Shown here one piece after another: positions 24,535 through 34,391 of a stretch of DNA of 40,534 bases. The notes under the pieces were generated by a model. That model did no database searches. It was given only the letters and a program-made list of their open reading frames with translations, and had not been told where the DNA came from. The stretch is from an uncultured Granulicella sp. GTDB lineage: Bacteria; Acidobacteriota; Terriglobia; Terriglobales; Acidobacteriaceae. The position numbers and the translations under genes are program-made. The stretch is from positions 4,723-45,256 of the forward strand of contig CALMVK010000056.1 in assembly GCA_937873145.1 (NCBI GenBank), written 5' to 3'. The stretch's first letter is position 1; every line of letters starts with the position of its first letter.

Positions 24535-24882
24535 TTATACAGCTACGGGTGCGCTCAGAACTTTACTGATCGACTGGTCGATCTGCTCTTTAGGCACAAA
24601 GCCGACAATCTGCTCCGCCACTTTGCCATCCTTGAAGATCAAGAGTGCCGGAATCCCGCGGATTCCATAGCGCGACGGCGTAGAACTGTTCTTGTCCACA
24701 TCCATCTTCATCACCCGAAGTTTGCCGTTGTACTGCGTCGCTACCTCGTCGACGACCGGCGCCAGCGCACGGCAAGGCCCGCACCAGGCAGCCCAAAAAT
24801 CTACTAGCACTGGCTGGTCGCTCTTTAACACGTTTTGCTCGAAGTTCGCGTCACTTACTTCACTTACAAATTGACCCGCCAT
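24535..24882 (-). CDS. trxA: Thioredoxin
   Basis: Thioredoxin is the general cytoplasmic protein disulfide reductant, recycled by thioredoxin reductase. The 115-aa product has the active site WCGPC at 33-37 (FWAAWCGPCRAL), the cis-Pro loop GIRGIPALLIFKDGK and the terminal helix EQIDQSISKVL. Length is normal with a few extra residues at the C-terminus. The ATG start has AGGAGG nine nt upstream, a strong site fitting high expression. It is monocistronic: a terminator follows, and 207 nt of non-coding DNA precede it. Confidence 0.97.
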   Translation of the reverse strand: MAGQFVSEVSDANFEQNVLKSDQPVLVDFWAAWCGPCRALAPVVDEVATQYNGKLRVMKMDVDKNSSTPSRYGIRGIPALLIFKDGKVAEQIVGFVPKEQIDQSISKVLSAPVAV

Positions 24883-25089
24883 CTCGATAATCCTCCTACC
24901 GGACTGCGCCGGTCCTTATAGTAGATGCTAGTTATTTGGGCGAGATTCACTCCTTATAAGGAACGCCCGGACCTCGCATCCGCAAGGTCGACGGGCGGTG
25001 ATGCAGCCCTCCCCAGAACTGCCCACAGCCAGAACATACCGGTGTGAGAAAGCTCTGTAAAGAGTACCTTTTGCACTCAATAGTAATGG
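24883..25089 (-). promoter_or_regulatory. Upstream region of trxA
   Basis: This 207-nt non-coding stretch lies between thrB and trxA and should contain the trxA promoter. TACTAT/TATAAG-like hexamers occur near 24915-24924 on the minus strand, and a CCTTATAAGG palindrome lies at 24952-24961, but I cannot fix a -35/-10 pair. No thrB terminator is obvious. Confidence 0.35.
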
Positions 25090-25968
25090 TTACCGAAGCT
25101 CCGCCCCACCCGCAATCCGAGCCTCCATAACGCGTAGCTCCGCGTCTCCCGCAGTCCTGCGAATCATGCTCATCTGCAACTCCAGATCCGCGAGCGGATC
25201 CGCAATCAACAGCACGGATGGCCCTGCCCCGCTCAACGTCACTGAATAGATTCCGCTCGCGTCCACCAGCGACTCCAGCAAAGGCAGAAGCGGACAGGCC
25301 GCACGCCGATACGGCTGATGCATCCAGTCCCGGGTCGCGGCACGCAACAGCTCCGGACGGCCCAGGGCAAATGCGGCTACCAGCAGCGCCGTCGCCTGCA
25401 CGTTAGCCACTGCATCCCGACGCGCATAGCTCGCCGGAAGCAAAGCCCGCGCCTCGCAGGTCGCCAGGCTTTGCCCGGGAACGGCCAGCAGCAGCCTCCA
25501 AGCCAACCTACGCCCGACGCTCGCAGCCTCCACGCGCCCATCCACCACGGCCGAGGCCGTCATGCCCCCAAAAAAACACGCCGCCACATTATCCGGATGC
25601 CCTTCACGCCGGCACGCCTCGCCCAGCACCGCCTCAGGGGTCATCCTCAACTCACCAAAGTGGTTGGCAAGCATCACCCCCGCCAGCAAAGCCGCAGCAC
25701 TCGATCCGCATCCCATCCCCAGCGGAATCCCGTTTTCAACCCGTAGCTGAAGGGCCGGCCCAGCAGGGGCAAGCGCCCGATACGTGTCCAGCATCAGGTT
25801 TCCTTCTAACCCTCTTACGAGAGCTGCGTCCATCCCCACGGCCTCGATCCCAAACGCCGCAGAGGCTTCTGCCTCTACCGTCAAATACAGCGTCATCGCC
25901 AGACCCAGAGCATCGAAGCCCGGACCAAGATTCGCAGAGGTCGCCGGCAATCGCAAAAGCAGGCTCAT
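25090..25968 (-). CDS. thrB: Homoserine kinase
   Basis: ThrB phosphorylates homoserine with ATP in threonine synthesis. The 292-aa GHMP-kinase product has the N-terminal LPATSANLGPGFDALGLA (residues 7-24), the ATP loop IPLGMGCGSSAAALLAG near 80-96, GHPDNVAACFFGG near 122 and the C-terminal VTLSGAGPSVLLIAD. Length is normal. The ATG overlaps the stop of the FAD oxidoreductase gene (ATGA, 25965-25968), so it is translationally coupled to an unrelated enzyme. No thrA or thrC is next to it. Likely transcribed with the genes downstream of the ATP synthase operon. Confidence 0.93.
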   Translation of the reverse strand: MSLLLRLPATSANLGPGFDALGLAMTLYLTVEAEASAAFGIEAVGMDAALVRGLEGNLMLDTYRALAPAGPALQLRVENGIPLGMGCGSSAAALLAGVMLANHFGELRMTPEAVLGEACRREGHPDNVAACFFGGMTASAVVDGRVEAASVGRRLAWRLLLAVPGQSLATCEARALLPASYARRDAVANVQATALLVAAFALGRPELLRAATRDWMHQPYRRAACPLLPLLESLVDASGIYSVTLSGAGPSVLLIADPLADLELQMSMIRRTAGDAELRVMEARIAGGAELR

Positions 25969-27371
25969 CGCGTCCCTCCCTGCTCCGCGAATCCAAGGTC
26001 TTCAAGCGCCACCGTCGCCGCATGAAAGCCCGCCATCCCGTGCACTCCGCCGCCGGGAGGAGTCGATGCTCCGCAAAAGTACAAACCCTTCCCCGGTGTC
26101 CGATAAAGCGACGGAGTCGGTCGAAACACCAACTGCTTCGGACTCATCGCTCCCGCCGACAAATCCCCGCCGACCAGGTTGGGATTCCAGGCCTCCAGCA
26201 ATGCTGGCGGCGAGATCGCCCGCGCCAGCACGCACTCGCGAAATCCCGGAGCAAAGCGCTCCATCTGATCCTCGAGCGCCTCCAGGTAATCCGTCGTGCT
26301 CCCGTTCGGAACATGGCAGTAGGCCCACGCCGTATGCGTGCCTGCCGGCGCACGGCTTGGGTCGAACAGCGAAGGCTGCACCAGCAACACAAAGGGCCGG
26401 TCTGGCTTGAGCGTCCGCTCGGACCGCGCAACCTCCTCGAGCGTGCCCCCCAGATGCACCGTTGCCGCACGTCCACACTCCCGCGCCGTCCACGGAATCG
26501 GCTCACTCAGCGCATAATCGACCTTGAACGACCCCGCCCCGTACCGGAAACGATCCAACTGGCGGCGATAGCGCTCTGGCAGCCGTGTTCCAGCGATCCG
26601 CAGCAGCTGCCGTGGCGTCACGTCGGCCAGCGTAATCTCTTCCCCGCCCAGTGCGGAGATCTCCTGCCCGGTCCGGATCTCTCCGCCCAGCGCTTTTAGC
26701 TTTCCCGCAAGCGCCTCCGTCAGCCTTTGAGCCCCGCCCCGCACAATCGGCCAGCCGCTTGCATGCCCGATCGCCATCAGCACCAGACCCACAGCCGCCG
26801 AGGTAGGCTCTTCCAAAGGCTGGACCGAGTGGGCCGCCATGCCGGCAAACAGCGCCCGCGCCCGAACACCCTTGAAGCGCAGCTTCGCCAAGGTCGTCGC
26901 CGGCAGCAACGCCGACAGCCCAAACCGCGCCATCGCGAACGGAGCGTGGGGCAAATGCACGACCGGTCCGAGTAGCTCGCCAATCAACTTCGGCATATCC
27001 TCCACAATCGGACCGAGAAGCGAACGGTAGGCGGCGCGATCCTCCGCATCCAACCCCTGCGCCGTCGCCTCAACCGAGTGCTCCAGCATAACCGCAGACC
27101 CATCGTCGAGCGGATGCGCGCAACAGGCTGAAGGCTCGATCCATCCCACATCGAGCTGCAGCGAACGGAAGAACGGACTCGCACACCCCATCGGGTACAC
27201 GGACGATCCAAGATCGTGATGGAAGCCCGGCAGCGTGACCTCTGCCGTCGAGCATCCCCCACCAATCTGTGGATTGCGTTCAAAAACAATCGTCTTCAGC
27301 CCAGCCTGTGCCAACACAATGGCTGCCGACAAGCCGTTGGGACCGGAACCGATGACAGACGCAGTGACCAT
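25965..27371 (-). CDS. FAD-dependent oxidoreductase, phytoene-desaturase-like (CrtI/COG1233 type)
   Basis: The 468-aa product begins with a dinucleotide-binding motif VIGSGPNGLSAAIVLAQAG (residues 6-24) and ERNPQIGGGCST, and ends with the FAD-contact segment GLYFCGASTPPGGGVHGMAGF, both typical of the amine-oxidase/carotenoid-desaturase superfamily. No other carotenoid gene is in the window, so its substrate is unknown; many such proteins in non-pigmented bacteria have no assigned role. It starts 37 nt after the atpC stop and overlaps thrB by four bases, so it may be read from the atp operon. ATG 27369-27371 is directly before the first strand, which supports the start. Confidence 0.85.
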   Translation of the reverse strand: MVTASVIGSGPNGLSAAIVLAQAGLKTIVFERNPQIGGGCSTAEVTLPGFHHDLGSSVYPMGCASPFFRSLQLDVGWIEPSACCAHPLDDGSAVMLEHSVEATAQGLDAEDRAAYRSLLGPIVEDMPKLIGELLGPVVHLPHAPFAMARFGLSALLPATTLAKLRFKGVRARALFAGMAAHSVQPLEEPTSAAVGLVLMAIGHASGWPIVRGGAQRLTEALAGKLKALGGEIRTGQEISALGGEEITLADVTPRQLLRIAGTRLPERYRRQLDRFRYGAGSFKVDYALSEPIPWTARECGRAATVHLGGTLEEVARSERTLKPDRPFVLLVQPSLFDPSRAPAGTHTAWAYCHVPNGSTTDYLEALEDQMERFAPGFRECVLARAISPPALLEAWNPNLVGGDLSAGAMSPKQLVFRPTPSLYRTPGKGLYFCGASTPPGGGVHGMAGFHAATVALEDLGFAEQGGTR

Positions 27372-27408
27372 ACGTGGTTAGGACGCTCATTCGCTGACAA
27401 AGATTGGC

Positions 27409-27836
27409 CTAGACCTTGCCCTCAGCAGCCGCAAGCTCAGCCTCCGCCTTACGCGTCCGTTCGTTGGCGTCCTCGTACTTACCGGCATCGTCCCCCGCGT
27501 CCGCCCATCGCTTCTGCGCGTCCTGCAACTCCTGCTCGGCTTTGCCGCGGTCGATTTCACTCGGCGGCAGAGCCGTCTCGGCCAGAATCGTGACCCGCTC
27601 CGGCAGGATCTCCACAAAACCCCAGGCCACAAAAAACTTCTGCTCGCCCGCTGAGCCGCCGTGCAGACGGACCTCGCCCGCCCCCAACTCGGCAAGCAAC
27701 GGCGCATGCCCGTAGAGCGCCTCAAGAGAACCTGAAGCCGACGGCAGCTCAACCGCATCCACCGTCGCATCCACCAGCATGCGATCCGGCGTCACCAGCC
27801 GAACCGCCAACTTCCCGTCCTGTCCTTGATCTGCCA

Positions 27837-27837
<1 letters not shown>
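27409..27837 (-). CDS. atpC: F-type ATP synthase epsilon subunit
   Basis: Epsilon is part of the central stalk and damps ATP hydrolysis. The 142-aa product has the beta-sandwich domain (VRLVTPDRMLVDATVDAVELP, LEALYGHAPLLAELGAGEV, FFVAWGFVEILPERVTILAE) and the helical C-terminal hairpin (residues about 90-140, rich in Ala, Glu and Lys). Its ATG overlaps the atpD stop by one base (TAATG). It is the last F1 gene in the cluster. Confidence 0.95.
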
Positions 27838-29525
<1,688 letters not shown>

Positions 29526-29529
<4 letters not shown>

Positions 29530-29711
29530 TTCAGCCCCGCTTGTTTCATGACACTCTTGCGTGTTCCCTCCGGCATATCTTTTCCAAACTGTCCTGGAAC
29601 AGTTACAATCCCGGACTTACTCGGATGTTTGTAGTGCCGATGGCTTCCTGCTGTCCTGACTAGATACCAACCGTCCTGCTCAATCAACTTAAGTACATCA
29701 CGAACCTTCAT
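29526..29711 (-). CDS. hicA: HicA toxin (mRNA interferase), inside the atp operon
   Basis: HicA is a small double-stranded-RNA-binding-fold RNase that cuts mRNA and halts translation when free of HicB. The 61-aa product is full length and intact: VRDVLKLIEQDGWYLVR, then GSHRHYKHP with the catalytic His at residue 24, SGIVTVPGQFGKDMPEGT and a final helix. It starts ten nt after the atpG stop with a weak TAGG site, and its stop overlaps the hicB start. No separate promoter is evident in the ten-nt gap, so transcription would come from the ATP synthase operon or from inside atpG. Confidence 0.93.
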
Positions 29712-29721
29712 TCCAATGCGC

Positions 29722-30813
29722 CTACAGAGCCGCCGCTCCGCTCACAATTTCGATAATCTCCTTGGTAATCGCTGCCTGCCGCACACGGTTCATCGTCAAC
29801 GAGAGCGAATCAATCAAATCCCCTGCATTTTTGGTCGCTGCATCGGTAGCCGTCATGCGCGCGGCATGCTCGGCCGCCGTCGACTCGAGCAGCGCGTGAA
29901 AGATCTGCGTCGTCACATACCGCGGCAGAAGATGACGAAACAGCTCCTCAGGCGACTGGTCGTAGAGATAATCCACATCGGCTGTCCCAAACTTCTTTGC
30001 CTCCTGCTCAAACGCACTCTTGTCCGGCGCATGTACGCTGATGCCCTCAGACTCAGCCGCGCGCACGGCCGCCTCGCGCTCTTCTTCGGTCATCTCCTGC
30101 GCGGCCTCGATGGTGTGCGAGCCTAACTCAACGATCGGAAGCAGTTTCTCGACCACAATGCGCTGCTGCAAGACAGACTTGAACTCGTTATAAACAAGAT
30201 AGACCGAGTCGATCTCTGCCCGTTCATAGCGCCCGACAATCGACCGTGCCATCTCCGCAACATCCTCGTAGTTCGATCGCAGCAGCAGATCCGGATGCTC
30301 GGCCGCTACCTCAATCTGCTGCGCGCGATGACGAATCGAGTCGTAGTGAACCGATAAATCGTTGTCGTAGTGCTCTTCCGTCTTCTCGTACTGCGCCGGC
30401 TCAAACCGGCGCTTGTAAAACCCAATCGCTTTTTTTCCGATCGGCTCAAGATCGATGTTCTGTCCTTTGCCAACACGCTGGTCGATGAACCTCTGTGCCG
30501 CCTTGCCCACGTTCGAGTTGAAGCCGCCCGCAAAGCCCTTGTCTCCGGCGATGACAATGACCAGCACGTTCTTTTCTTCGCGCTGAACCAGCAGTGGATT
30601 GAGAATCTCACCCGTTTGCTCGTTATAAAGATCAGCCCGCCGCACCAGAGACTCGAGCACGTTCACCAACATCTGCGCATAAGGCCGAGCCTGCATCGCC
30701 CGCTCCTGGGCGCGGCGCAACTTGGCTGCCGAAACCATCTTCATGGCTTTGGTGATCTGCCGTGTGTTCTTCACACTACGGATGCGACGTCGAAGATCGA
30801 GTACATTTGCCAT
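29722..30813 (-). CDS. atpG: F-type ATP synthase gamma subunit, with an acidic insert
   Basis: Gamma is the rotating shaft of F1. The N-terminal helix (LDLRRRIRSVKNTRQITKAM) and the C-terminal helix (SLTMNRVRQAAITKEIIEI, then VSGAAAL) are canonical, as is AGDKGFAGGFNSNV. At 363 aa it is clearly longer than the common ~290. Much of the excess is a polar, Glu-rich segment at about residues 228-279, between VVEKLLPI and DYLYDQSPEEL, where E. coli gamma has about 16 residues. The segment is in frame and reads like a helix plus linker. atpA ends two nt upstream; hicA follows ten nt downstream. Confidence 0.95.
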   Translation of the reverse strand: MANVLDLRRRIRSVKNTRQITKAMKMVSAAKLRRAQERAMQARPYAQMLVNVLESLVRRADLYNEQTGEILNPLLVQREEKNVLVIVIAGDKGFAGGFNSNVGKAAQRFIDQRVGKGQNIDLEPIGKKAIGFYKRRFEPAQYEKTEEHYDNDLSVHYDSIRHRAQQIEVAAEHPDLLLRSNYEDVAEMARSIVGRYERAEIDSVYLVYNEFKSVLQQRIVVEKLLPIVELGSHTIEAAQEMTEEEREAAVRAAESEGISVHAPDKSAFEQEAKKFGTADVDYLYDQSPEELFRHLLPRYVTTQIFHALLESTAAEHAARMTATDAATKNAGDLIDSLSLTMNRVRQAAITKEIIEIVSGAAAL

Positions 30814-30815
30814 AG

Positions 30816-32411
30816 TTACTTGTTGCCCACCATCGCCGCGGCATTGGTGCTCTCCGCACCGACTAACTCCTTCGCGCTCGCACTGTCTTTGTCCTTCAAC
30901 TGCGCCAGGAAGCTGCCCTTGTATTCGTTAATGGCATCCTTCAGCCGCGTGCGCAAACCATCATCGAGTGCCTTCTTGGTCGCAATCTCCTTGAGGATCT
31001 CCGGATGCGCCGACTCAAGATACGGATAGTAGCCGTCTTCAAAGGCGCGTAGATCCTTCACCTCGACATCATCCAACAAACTGTTGACTCCAGCATAAAG
31101 AATCGCAACCTGCTTCTCCGGAGAAAGCGGCTGAAACTGCGGCTGCTTCAACAGCTCTACAAGACGTGATCCTTTGTTCAACTGGTTCTGCGTCACCTTA
31201 TCCAGATCTGAGCCGAACTGCGAGAAGGCCGCCAACTCACGGTACTGTGCAAGATCAAGCTTCAGCGTCGAACCCACCTGTTTGACCGCCTTGATGGCCG
31301 CCGCAAAGCCGACACGCGAGACCGAAAGCCCTACGTTGACCGCAGGACGCACGCCGGAATTGAACAGATCTGTCTCTACGAAGATCTGACCATCCGTAAT
31401 CGAAATCACATTGGTCGGGATGTAGGCGGATACGTCGCCGGCCTGCGTCTCGATGATCGGCAACGCAGTCAGGGAGCCACCACCCAGCTTGTCCGAAACC
31501 TTGGCAGAACGCTCCAGCAGTCGTGAGTGCAGATAAAATACATCGCCCGGATACGCCTCGCGCCCCGGAGGACGACGCAGCAGCAAGGAAATCTCACGAT
31601 AGCTCGCAGCGTGCTTCGAAAGGTCATCGTAAATAATCAACGCATGACGGCCGCTGTCGCGGAAGAACTCGCCCATCGCCGTCGCAGAAAACGGAGCCAG
31701 ATACTGCATAGGCGCCGGCTCAGACGCAGTCGCAGCAACTACGATGGTGTAAGCCATCGCGCCATAGGCTTCAAGCGTCTGCACCACCTGCGCTACCGAC
31801 GACCGCTTCTGACCGATCGCACAGTAGATGCAGATCAAATCGTTTTTGGCCGAGTTGATAATGGTGTCGAGCGCAATGGCCGTCTTGCCCGTCTGCCGGT
31901 CGCCAATCAAGAGTTCGCGCTGGCCACGGCCGATCGGAATCATCGTGTCGATCGCCTTGATGCCCGTCGCCATCGGCTCGCGCACACTCTGGCGGTCAAT
32001 GACTCCGGGAGCCAATCTCTCAACCGGCAGCGACTGATCGGTAATGATCGGTCCCTTGTCGTCGATCGGCTCACCAAGCGCGTTGACCACGCGGCCAATC
32101 ATGGCATCGCCCACCGGCACGGACATGATCTTGCCCGTACGCCGCACTTGCTCGCCTTCCCGCAGCTCCGCAAAGTCGCCCAGCAGCACCGCGCCTACCT
32201 GGTCTTCGTCGAGATTCATCGCCAGCCCGGCTACATTGTGCGGGAACTCGATCAGCTCGCCCGCCATCACCTTATCCAGGCCATGCACACGCGCAATCCC
32301 GTCGCCCAGCGACATGATTGTCCCCACTTCATCCACCTGCACGCGCTGCTCATAGTTCGCGATCTTCTGGCTTAGCAGCGCGGTAATCTCGTCAGCTCTC
32401 ATGGTTGCCAT
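30816..32411 (-). CDS. atpA: F-type ATP synthase alpha subunit
   Basis: Alpha forms the non-catalytic nucleotide sites and half of the hexamer. The 531-aa product has [14 protein letters not shown] (P-loop at about 170-177), the alpha signature region [20 protein letters not shown] and [19 protein letters not shown]. It starts with [17 protein letters not shown], a normal N-terminus. Length is slightly above E. coli alpha (513). It lies 73 nt downstream of atpH and two nt upstream of atpG. Confidence 0.98.
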   Translation of the reverse strand: MATMRADEITALLSQKIANYEQRVQVDEVGTIMSLGDGIARVHGLDKVMAGELIEFPHNVAGLAMNLDEDQVGAVLLGDFAELREGEQVRRTGKIMSVPVGDAMIGRVVNALGEPIDDKGPIITDQSLPVERLAPGVIDRQSVREPMATGIKAIDTMIPIGRGQRELLIGDRQTGKTAIALDTIINSAKNDLICIYCAIGQKRSSVAQVVQTLEAYGAMAYTIVVAATASEPAPMQYLAPFSATAMGEFFRDSGRHALIIYDDLSKHAASYREISLLLRRPPGREAYPGDVFYLHSRLLERSAKVSDKLGGGSLTALPIIETQAGDVSAYIPTNVISITDGQIFVETDLFNSGVRPAVNVGLSVSRVGFAAAIKAVKQVGSTLKLDLAQYRELAAFSQFGSDLDKVTQNQLNKGSRLVELLKQPQFQPLSPEKQVAILYAGVNSLLDDVEVKDLRAFEDGYYPYLESAHPEILKEIATKKALDDGLRTRLKDAINEYKGSFLAQLKDKDSASAKELVGAESTNAAAMVGNK

Positions 32412-32484
32412 TTACCTTATCGTCCAATCCTGCGTAATCCGCAAATGTGTTTCAAAACGAGTCACTTGACCCAAACAAGCCGCA

Positions 32485-33036
32485 TTAGGAAGCAGTCATC
32501 AAACTTCGCTTCATCTGCATCAGCTGCGCTCGCACCGAGCCGTCGTAGACCGTCGACCCAATCTTCACAATGGCCCCGCCCAGCAAATCTCGGTCTAAAC
32601 CATACGTAATCCGAACCGCACTGCCTGCCAGCTTGGCCACCTGCGTCTCCAGCTCGACGCGATCCTCGCTATTCAGCTCTCGCGCGCTGGTTACCTCAGC
32701 CTCCACCACGCCTCTGTTTGTCTCTGCTACCTGATCATACGCGGCCAAAATCTCGTGCAGCCCGCCAAGACGCTGATGATCCATCATGACCGCGATAAAG
32801 TTCCGCACCTCGCGCATCATCCCCAGCCGCTCGGCCAGCACATCCAGCACGCTCAGCTTTTGATCCGGAGGAATCGAAGGATCCTCGAAGACCTCACGCA
32901 ACTCGCGACTCCCCGCAAACGTGGCCGCAAAATCCTTGAGCTGTGCTTGCGCCAGAGCAGCATCGAGCCCAGCCGAAGCGACAACCGACGCCAACGCATG
33001 CGCATATTTGGGAGCGAAGACGGATTCACCGGCCAT
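32485..33036 (-). CDS. atpH: F-type ATP synthase delta subunit
   Basis: Delta joins F1 to the peripheral stalk. The 183-aa product has the N-terminal helical domain (FAPKYAHALASVVASAGLD) and the C-terminal pattern VEAEVTSARELNSEDRVELE, then RITYGLDRDLLGGAIVKIGS and YDGSVRAQLMQMKRSL. The ATG overlaps the atpF stop by one base (TGATG). The order b', b, delta, alpha, gamma, beta, epsilon is kept apart from the hicAB insertion. Confidence 0.95.
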   Translation of the reverse strand: MAGESVFAPKYAHALASVVASAGLDAALAQAQLKDFAATFAGSRELREVFEDPSIPPDQKLSVLDVLAERLGMMREVRNFIAVMMDHQRLGGLHEILAAYDQVAETNRGVVEAEVTSARELNSEDRVELETQVAKLAGSAVRITYGLDRDLLGGAIVKIGSTVYDGSVRAQLMQMKRSLMTAS

Positions 33037-33761
33037 CAGTTCTGCCCATCCTTGCCATCGTCCATGCCGAGCCGCCGCGCAAAACTCTGCACCAACAGGC
33101 GATCCGTCTCGGCCGTAATGACCAGCTTCTTCGCAGCCTGATCGATCGCCAACTCCGCCGCATACTGCTGCAGTTGTCGTTGTGCGAGCTGTGTGGCCGC
33201 AGCAATCTCACTCTCCGCTGCCGCAAGAATCTTGCGTTTCTCTTCCTCAACCGAAGCCCGCATCCGCGCCTCGTCCGCAGCCGCGTCTTTTTCCGCCTGG
33301 GCCTTCATCCCGGCAATTTGCTCGTCCAGCTTCGAAAGCCGCTCTTCCACACTGTTAAGTCGCACACTGGCCTGCTCGGTCGCTACGCGTGCTTCAAGCA
33401 AATGTTTTTGGATCGCAGAACTGCGGTCGCGAAACGTCTTCGGCAGAATCTTTGCCATCAGAAAACCTACCCCAATGGCCAGGAGCGCGAAGTTCCCCAC
33501 CTCAAAGACCGTCGAAGCAGCATTCGGACTCATGCCGAACAAACGACCCATCTTGCCCACCATGGCGGAGTGCCGGTAGACATCGTTTTCATCGCGCTCT
33601 TCTTGGTTGGCCTGCGCGGAACGACCGGCCGGGGTGGCCTGCTCGCCTCCTGCACTTGTCTCAGACCGATGCTGCGCATGCGCCGCACCTAACGGACCTG
33701 CCAGCAAGATTGCAAACCACGCCACTCCGAAAAACCGGAAAAGTCTACTCTTCGCGATCAT
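33036..33761 (-). CDS. atpF: F-type ATP synthase b subunit with a signal-like N-terminal extension
   Basis: The b subunit is the peripheral stalk anchored in the membrane. Here (241 aa) the usual membrane helix (FALLAIGVGFLMAKILP, about residues 91-107) and long charged coiled coil (about 115-225) are preceded by roughly 85 extra residues. These begin with a signal-peptide-like leader (MIAKSRLFRFFG, hydrophobic stretch, GAAHAQ at about 24-30) and a polar Gly/Glu/Ala-rich linker. If cleaved, the polar part would lie in the periplasm. The ATG overlaps the stop of the preceding b-type gene (ATGA, 33758-33761). Confidence 0.9.
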   Translation of the reverse strand: MIAKSRLFRFFGVAWFAILLAGPLGAAHAQHRSETSAGGEQATPAGRSAQANQEERDENDVYRHSAMVGKMGRLFGMSPNAASTVFEVGNFALLAIGVGFLMAKILPKTFRDRSSAIQKHLLEARVATEQASVRLNSVEERLSKLDEQIAGMKAQAEKDAAADEARMRASVEEEKRKILAAAESEIAAATQLAQRQLQQYAAELAIDQAAKKLVITAETDRLLVQSFARRLGMDDGKDGQN

Positions 33762-34225
33762 TGCGCGGCCTCCGCACTGGACGCACCGGCCGGAAGCACG
33801 GCGCGCACAATCTGCGCACTCAACTCGCCACTGAACCCCTCAATCAGCTGCCGCGTAGCCTGTGCATTTGCATCCAGCCTCTGCCGAGCCACCAAGACCT
33901 TCTCCGTAGTCGCCGCGCGCGCCTGATCGAGCGCCTGATCTCGCTCCGCCGCCCACTGCTTCAGCTTGCGTTCGCGCATCTCGAAGATCTCACGCCGCGC
34001 CGCCCTCATCTTGTCTTCAAAGACGGCCGTCTCGGCCTCCGCCGCAGAAAGCGCTCCCTGCGCCTGTTCAACCGCGCCCGTCGTCCGCGCGCGTCGCTCG
34101 GCCAGGACCTTATCGAGCGGTCGCCGCACCAAAAATCCGTACGCCACCACCAGCAGAATGAAGAACACCATCGTCGGCACAGAGCCGAGAATGAGTCCGC
34201 CTACTTGATTCAAAATATCGCCCAT
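33758..34225 (-). CDS. F-type ATP synthase b' (second b-type) subunit
   Basis: The 155-aa product has one N-terminal membrane helix (about residues 12-30, VPTMVFFILLVVAYGFLV) followed by RRPLDKVLAERRARTTGAVEQ and a long Ala/Glu/Arg coiled coil, the form of a b or b' peripheral-stalk subunit. With the next gene it supplies a heterodimeric b/b' stalk. It is the first gene of the operon. The atpB (a) and atpE (c) genes that commonly precede b are absent; the next gene upstream is hflX. A good promoter lies about 100 nt upstream. Confidence 0.88.
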   Translation of the reverse strand: MGDILNQVGGLILGSVPTMVFFILLVVAYGFLVRRPLDKVLAERRARTTGAVEQAQGALSAAEAETAVFEDKMRAARREIFEMRERKLKQWAAERDQALDQARAATTEKVLVARQRLDANAQATRQLIEGFSGELSAQIVRAVLPAGASSAEAAQ

Positions 34226-34328
34226 GCAAATGGAGCAGCAAAGCAGCTGCCTTAAGCCTCATTCATCAGGCCGGAAGTACATCTCCTGGCGCCTGGAATT
34301 AATTTCAAAAGAATGCGAGTCCTTCTGC

Positions 34329-34358
34329 TTTATAGCTAAGCGTTATCCGCAGTGTCAA
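34329..34358 (-). promoter_or_regulatory. Promoter of the ATP synthase operon
   Basis: On the minus strand TTGACA (34353-34358, perfect consensus) and TATAAA (34329-34334) are separated by 18 nt. The predicted start near 34322 gives a 5' leader of about 97 nt before the b' gene. This is the best sigma70-type promoter I see in the window. It probably drives the F1/b/b' genes, hicAB and perhaps the two genes beyond atpC. Confidence 0.7.
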
Positions 34359-34391
34359 CCACAATGCGCGGTAAACGGGCGGGAAGATCGA

